A program made the position numbers and the translations under genes. The notes under the pieces are model-generated. The model did not search any database. It was given only the letters and a program-made list of their open reading frames with translations, and had not been told where the DNA came from. Positions 6,640-9,196 of a stretch of 9,196 bases of DNA are shown piece by piece. The stretch spans positions 1 to 9,196 of the forward strand of contig CAMPIY010000059.1 of the NCBI GenBank assembly GCA_946886645.1, written 5' to 3'. Source of the DNA: an uncultured Sphingomonas sp. (GTDB lineage Bacteria; Pseudomonadota; Alphaproteobacteria; Sphingomonadales; Sphingomonadaceae). The first letter of the stretch is position 1. Every line of letters begins with the position of its first letter.

Positions 6640-7280
6640 GCACGAATGCGGAAGCCGTCACCATCGGCCTGACCCACGGCGGCTCGGAAGATACCGGCCT
6701 TGGCCATCGCGGCCCGGAATCGAAGAGCATCGTCGTTCCGTACGGCTTCTGGCTGTTCGTCCTGTCGGACATGGTGCTGTTCTCCGCACTGTTCGCGACC
6801 TACGCGACGCTGACGCATGCGACCGACGGGGGCCCCGGCAGCATGGAGCTTTTCGATCGGACCCTGGTGGCGATCGAGACGATGGCGCTGCTGCTGTCCA
6901 GCTTCACCTGCGGACTTGCCATGATCGCCGCCAAACGCGGCAACATGGCGTGGACCCAGGGCTGGCTGGTGGTGACGGGGCTGCTCGGGCTCGTCTTCCT
7001 GTCGATCGAATTTTACGAATTTGCGGAAATGATCGGCGAAGGCGCCGGTCCCCAGCGAAGCGCTTTCCTGTCATCGTTTTTCACCCTCGTCGGTTGCCAC
7101 GGTGCGCACGTTACCGTCGGCCTGATGTGGCTCGGCACGATGATGGCGCAGATCTGGGCCAAGGGGTTCCGCGAGCACATCATGCGGCGGCTGCTGTGCT
7201 TCAGCGTCTTCTGGCACGCCCTCGACATCGTCTGGGTGGCCATTTTCACCATTGTCTACCTGATCGGGACATTGCCATGA
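6636..7280 (+). CDS. cyoC: Cytochrome bo3 ubiquinol oxidase subunit III
   Basis: A 214-residue heme-copper oxidase subunit III, slightly longer than E. coli CyoC (204) because of a longer polar N-terminus of about 30 residues. Five membrane helices lie at about 34-56, 75-98, 108-130, 145-172 and 188-210, the number expected for CyoC; mitochondrial-type subunit III has seven. Recognisable family segments are [16 protein letters not shown] in helix 1, LSIEFYEF at the end of helix 3, [12 protein letters not shown] in helix 4 and [10 protein letters not shown] in helix 5. It binds no metal and stabilises subunit I in the family. The start codon shares ATGA with the cyoB stop, and the stop shares ATGA with the cyoD start, so the three genes should be translated together. 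Confidence 0.96.
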   Translation: MSTNAEAVTIGLTHGGSEDTGLGHRGPESKSIVVPYGFWLFVLSDMVLFSALFATYATLTHATDGGPGSMELFDRTLVAIETMALLLSSFTCGLAMIAAKRGNMAWTQGWLVVTGLLGLVFLSIEFYEFAEMIGEGAGPQRSAFLSSFFTLVGCHGAHVTVGLMWLGTMMAQIWAKGFREHIMRRLLCFSVFWHALDIVWVAIFTIVYLIGTLP

Positions 7281-7663
7281 CCGACACCCCCGAAAATCTG
7301 AACGTCGCGCCCGGTACGCCGCACGACAGCCTGGCCAGCGAGAGCACGTTCTACGTCATCGGTTTGGTACTGGCGCTCGTCTTGACCGGCGTGTCCTTCT
7401 GGGTCGCGTCGACGGCCGCCCTGTGGGGTCCGGGCGTCGCGGTCGGCCTGGTTGTGCTCGCTATCGCCCAGATGGGGGTACACCTGGTTTTTTTCCTGCA
7501 CATCACCAGCGGGCCGGACAATACCAACAACGTCCTCGCGCTGGCGTTCGGCGTCCTGATCGTCTTCCTCGTCATGATCGGCACCATCTGGATCATGGGG
7601 CATATGAACGCGAACATGATGCCCACCGAGGACATGATGAACCTGCACGCCCAGCGCGGCTGA
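7277..7663 (+). CDS. cyoD: Cytochrome bo3 ubiquinol oxidase subunit IV
   Basis: A 128-residue subunit IV (COX4-prokaryotic type, Pfam PF03626), somewhat longer than E. coli CyoD (109) through extra residues at both ends. Three helices are visible at about 24-46, 50-76 and 83-108. The family motif is AQMGVHLVFFLHI at the end of helix 2. In E. coli this subunit assists assembly of the CuB site in subunit I. The tail after helix 3 is rich in methionine and histidine (MGHMNANMMPTEDMMNLH); such residues could bind copper, but that is speculation. The start at ATG 7277 is fixed by the ATGA overlap with cyoC; the frame remains open far upstream inside cyoC, which is not coding. It is the last oxidase gene here: no cyoE follows. 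Confidence 0.95.
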   Translation: MTDTPENLNVAPGTPHDSLASESTFYVIGLVLALVLTGVSFWVASTAALWGPGVAVGLVVLAIAQMGVHLVFFLHITSGPDNTNNVLALAFGVLIVFLVMIGTIWIMGHMNANMMPTEDMMNLHAQRG

Positions 7664-7726
7664 CCCCGCGCCGGCCAGATGCGTTGACAGCGAAGGCGGT
7701 TCTGGTCAGCCTCCCATCACCAGAGT

Positions 7727-7733
7727 GAGGAGG
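7727..7733 (+). promoter_or_regulatory. Strong ribosome binding site of the SIMPL gene
   Basis: GAGGAGG lies five bases before ATG 7739. It is the best Shine-Dalgarno match in the window and fixes the start. Its strength suggests independent, efficient translation after the cyo operon. Confidence 0.75.
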
Positions 7734-7738
7734 TTGCC

Positions 7739-8500
7739 ATGTTGCGTAATCTTGCGGCGATCCTGTTGGTCACGGCCGCTCCGTCCATTGCCCAGACGCC
7801 TGCCAGCATCGACGAGATGGCGCGAACGCCACTGGTTCGCGTGAATATCGCCGAAACGCTGCGGACTCCGCCGGACGAGGCGAGCCTGACCGTTGGCACC
7901 CAGGCCAAGGCGCCGACCGCGACCGCGGCGGTGGCGCTGAGCAAGACCAAGACTGAAAAGCTGCTGGCCGCCATTCGTGCTGCCGGTATCCGCGAGCGCG
8001 ACATCCAGACCCAGGGCATCCAGCTTCAGCCTGACTATCGCTGGGACGCGGAGCCGGGCGGACGGGGCCGGCAGACCCTGATCGGTTACATCGCCAGCAA
8101 TTCGGTCCAGATAAAGACGCGCAACATCGATGCGCTGACGTCGCTGCTCGATGCGTTGACGACGGCAGGTGCGGACAGCGTTTACGGCCCGAATTTCGGC
8201 ATTTCCGACCCTGCGCCGCTTCGGAGGGAGGCGCGGGTGCGCGCAATGCAGCGCGGGCAGGCCGAGGCTACGGAATATGCGCGCAACAACGGGTTTACGG
8301 CCGTGCGGCTGCTCTCGGTCGAGGAGGGCACGTCGTATCGGGGCACCGATATCATCGTGACCGGATCGCGGATCATGAATGCCTCGGCACCGCCTCCGCC
8401 GCCCCCGCCAGCGCCAGAGCGGGGCGGCGACAGCATCGTGGCGCCGGGACAGCTGGAGACGGGTGTAAGCCTTAATCTGCTTTATCGGATGGAAAAGTAG
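7739..8500 (+). CDS. SIMPL (DUF541) domain exported protein
   Basis: A 253-residue protein. It opens with a Sec signal peptide (hydrophobic residues 5-14; likely cut after P-S-I-A18), so it should be periplasmic or outer-membrane associated. The body matches the SIMPL/DUF541 family (Pfam PF04402, also called BP26/OMP28-like): VNIAETLRTPPDEASLTVG at the first strand, KTEKLLAAIRAAGIRERDIQTQ, then YIASNSVQIKTRNIDAL and a long helix with RREARVRAMQRGQAEA. These proteins form oligomeric shells in Brucella BP26, but a biochemical role is not settled. Between the domain core and a last strand-forming segment (GVSLNLLYRME) there is an insert with IIVTGSRI (205-212) and a run of about seven prolines (about 218-224). 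It starts 75 bases after cyoD, could be co-transcribed with it, and I see no strong terminator between them. Confidence 0.85.
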   Translation: MLRNLAAILLVTAAPSIAQTPASIDEMARTPLVRVNIAETLRTPPDEASLTVGTQAKAPTATAAVALSKTKTEKLLAAIRAAGIRERDIQTQGIQLQPDYRWDAEPGGRGRQTLIGYIASNSVQIKTRNIDALTSLLDALTTAGADSVYGPNFGISDPAPLRREARVRAMQRGQAEATEYARNNGFTAVRLLSVEEGTSYRGTDIIVTGSRIMNASAPPPPPPPAPERGGDSIVAPGQLETGVSLNLLYRMEK

Positions 8501-8516
8501 CGCGGTGTGGGGCCGC

Positions 8517-8533
8517 CACGGATTTACTCCGTG
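8517..8533 (+). terminator. Small hairpin after the SIMPL gene
   Basis: CACGGA (8517-8522) pairs with TCCGTG (8528-8533) around a 5-base loop, 16 bases after the stop codon. No T tract follows. It probably forms part of the 3' end together with the stronger hairpin at 8542-8571. Confidence 0.35.
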
Positions 8534-8541
8534 ACGTCAGT

Positions 8542-8571
8542 CCTGTCCCCCGGATCTAGTCCGGGGGCAGG
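8542..8571. repeat. GC-rich hairpin between convergent genes, repeat-like
   Basis: CCCCCGGA (8547-8554) pairs with TCCGGGGG (8560-8567) around TCTAG. Beyond one unpaired T (8546), CCTG (8542-8545) continues the stem with CAGG (8568-8571). It sits between convergent SIMPL and cpaF, so it could end transcription from both sides, although no T tract is present on either strand. The form, a CCGGA...TCCGG core with a short loop, resembles dispersed intergenic palindromes common in alphaproteobacterial genomes; only one copy is visible here. Confidence 0.5.
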
Positions 8572-8639
8572 CTGGCCGGCCTTCCGCATCTCTTCGCACT
8601 GCTAATGATTGCTGCGCAATCGCTTCGCTGTGCCCGGTG

Positions 8640-9196
8640 CTACAGGCAGCTCTCCAGATACGGCTGGTCGAAGCCGTACTGCTTCGCCTTGTCGAGCGTG
8701 TAGGGGCGCAGGCCCATCGAGCGATATTCGCCGATGATTTTCCCGTCCGCGGTTTCGTCCAGATATTCGAACTTGAACAGCTCCTGGGTGACGATGACGT
8801 CGCCTTCCATCCCGATCACCTCGGTGATGTTGGTCGTGCGGCGCGAGCCGTCGCGGAGGCGCTTCACCTGGACGATGAGGTCGACCGAGTCCGCGATCTG
8901 GCGCGAAATCGCCTCCTTCGGAATCTTGATCTCGCCCATCATCACCATGTTTTCCATACGGGCCAGGCATTCGCGCGGGCTGTTGGAGTGGAGCGTGGCC
9001 ATCGAGCCGTCGTGGCCCGTGTTCATCGCCGCCAGAAGGTCGAAACACTCCTGGCCGCGAATTTCGCCCAGGATGATTCGGTCGGGGCGCATACGCAGGG
9101 CGTTGATGACCAGGTCGCGGATGGTGATTGCGCCCTGGCCTTCCAGGTTCGGCGGACGGGTTTCGAGCGGCAGCCAGTGCGGCTGCTGCAGGCGAA
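8640..9196 (-). CDS. cpaF: Flp/Tad pilus assembly ATPase CpaF/TadA, partial
   Basis: The C-terminal 184 residues of a type II/IV secretion-family ATPase; the start and Walker A lie beyond the right edge. The visible part begins with [16 protein letters not shown] and [19 protein letters not shown], continues with the Walker B region [14 protein letters not shown] and the His box [19 protein letters not shown], and ends in the beta-rich C-terminal part ([20 protein letters not shown]). This order and the GEIRG and TLHSNSP forms are typical of the CpaF/TadA branch rather than GspE or PilB. In Caulobacter, CpaF drives assembly of polar Flp pili at the inner membrane. The gene is complete at its 3' end (TAG at 8642-8640). 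It converges on the SIMPL gene, and presumably belongs to a cpa/tad cluster to the right. Reading begins in frame at 9194; the two outermost bases complete no codon. Confidence 0.95.
   Translation of the reverse strand, partial: RLQQPHWLPLETRPPNLEGQGAITIRDLVINALRMRPDRIILGEIRGQECFDLLAAMNTGHDGSMATLHSNSPRECLARMENMVMMGEIKIPKEAISRQIADSVDLIVQVKRLRDGSRRTTNITEVIGMEGDVIVTQELFKFEYLDETADGKIIGEYRSMGLRPYTLDKAKQYGFDQPYLESCL

Noticed and set aside
7684..7712. Perfect TTGACA (7684-7689) as a -35 box for the SIMPL gene
   Set aside because: At 16-18 bases downstream the sequence is CAGCCT or similar, with no resemblance to a -10 box. The hexamer alone is not enough.
1..9196. CRISPR array, insertion sequence, phage or defence genes
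   Set aside because: I saw no regularly spaced repeats, transposase motifs, terminal inverted repeats or recognisable defence domains in any gene of the window.

Overview
The window looks like chromosome of an alphaproteobacterium, most probably a sphingomonad. This is inferred from the high-GC coding sequence, a CpdR-type single-domain response regulator, a SapC-family protein, a tRNA-Val(GAC) with encoded CCA, a cyoABCD quinol oxidase operon, a SIMPL-domain protein and a CpaF/TadA pilus ATPase. Most of it is conserved housekeeping and cell-envelope sequence. I did not find a convincing undescribed system.

Layout from left to right. Positions 1-392 (minus) hold the start of a lipoprotein-like, SH3-like domain gene that runs off the left edge with no stop. 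Positions 478-906 (minus) hold a small exported four-cysteine protein of unknown function. A 214-base divergent gap (907-1120) follows. SapC is at 1121-1909 (plus), with two strong hairpins behind it; the second, with an eight-T tract, is a textbook intrinsic terminator. An N-formylglutamate amidohydrolase is at 2096-2935 (minus), convergent with sapC and divergent from cpdR (3037-3414, plus). A hairpin and tRNA-Val(GAC) at 3484-3558 follow. After about 150 bases without a gene comes cyoA-cyoB-cyoC-cyoD (3711-7663), in which every junction overlaps. A SIMPL-domain exported protein is at 7739-8500. A 139-base gap with two hairpins separates it from the 3' part of cpaF (8640 to the right edge, minus). 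No gene-free stretch exceeds 300 bases.

How the genes work together. cyoA-D encode the four subunits of a cytochrome bo3-type ubiquinol oxidase, a proton-pumping terminal oxidase of the inner membrane. Every metal and quinone ligand I checked in CyoB falls at the same residue number as in E. coli CyoB. Heme O synthase (cyoE) is absent from the window, so it must be encoded elsewhere if the enzyme uses heme O. CpdR in Caulobacter controls ClpXP localisation and proteolysis through its phosphorylation state; the copy here keeps all the phosphorylation residues. CpaF powers assembly of Flp/Tad pili and belongs to a separate locus to the right. The remaining genes appear to be independent single-gene units.
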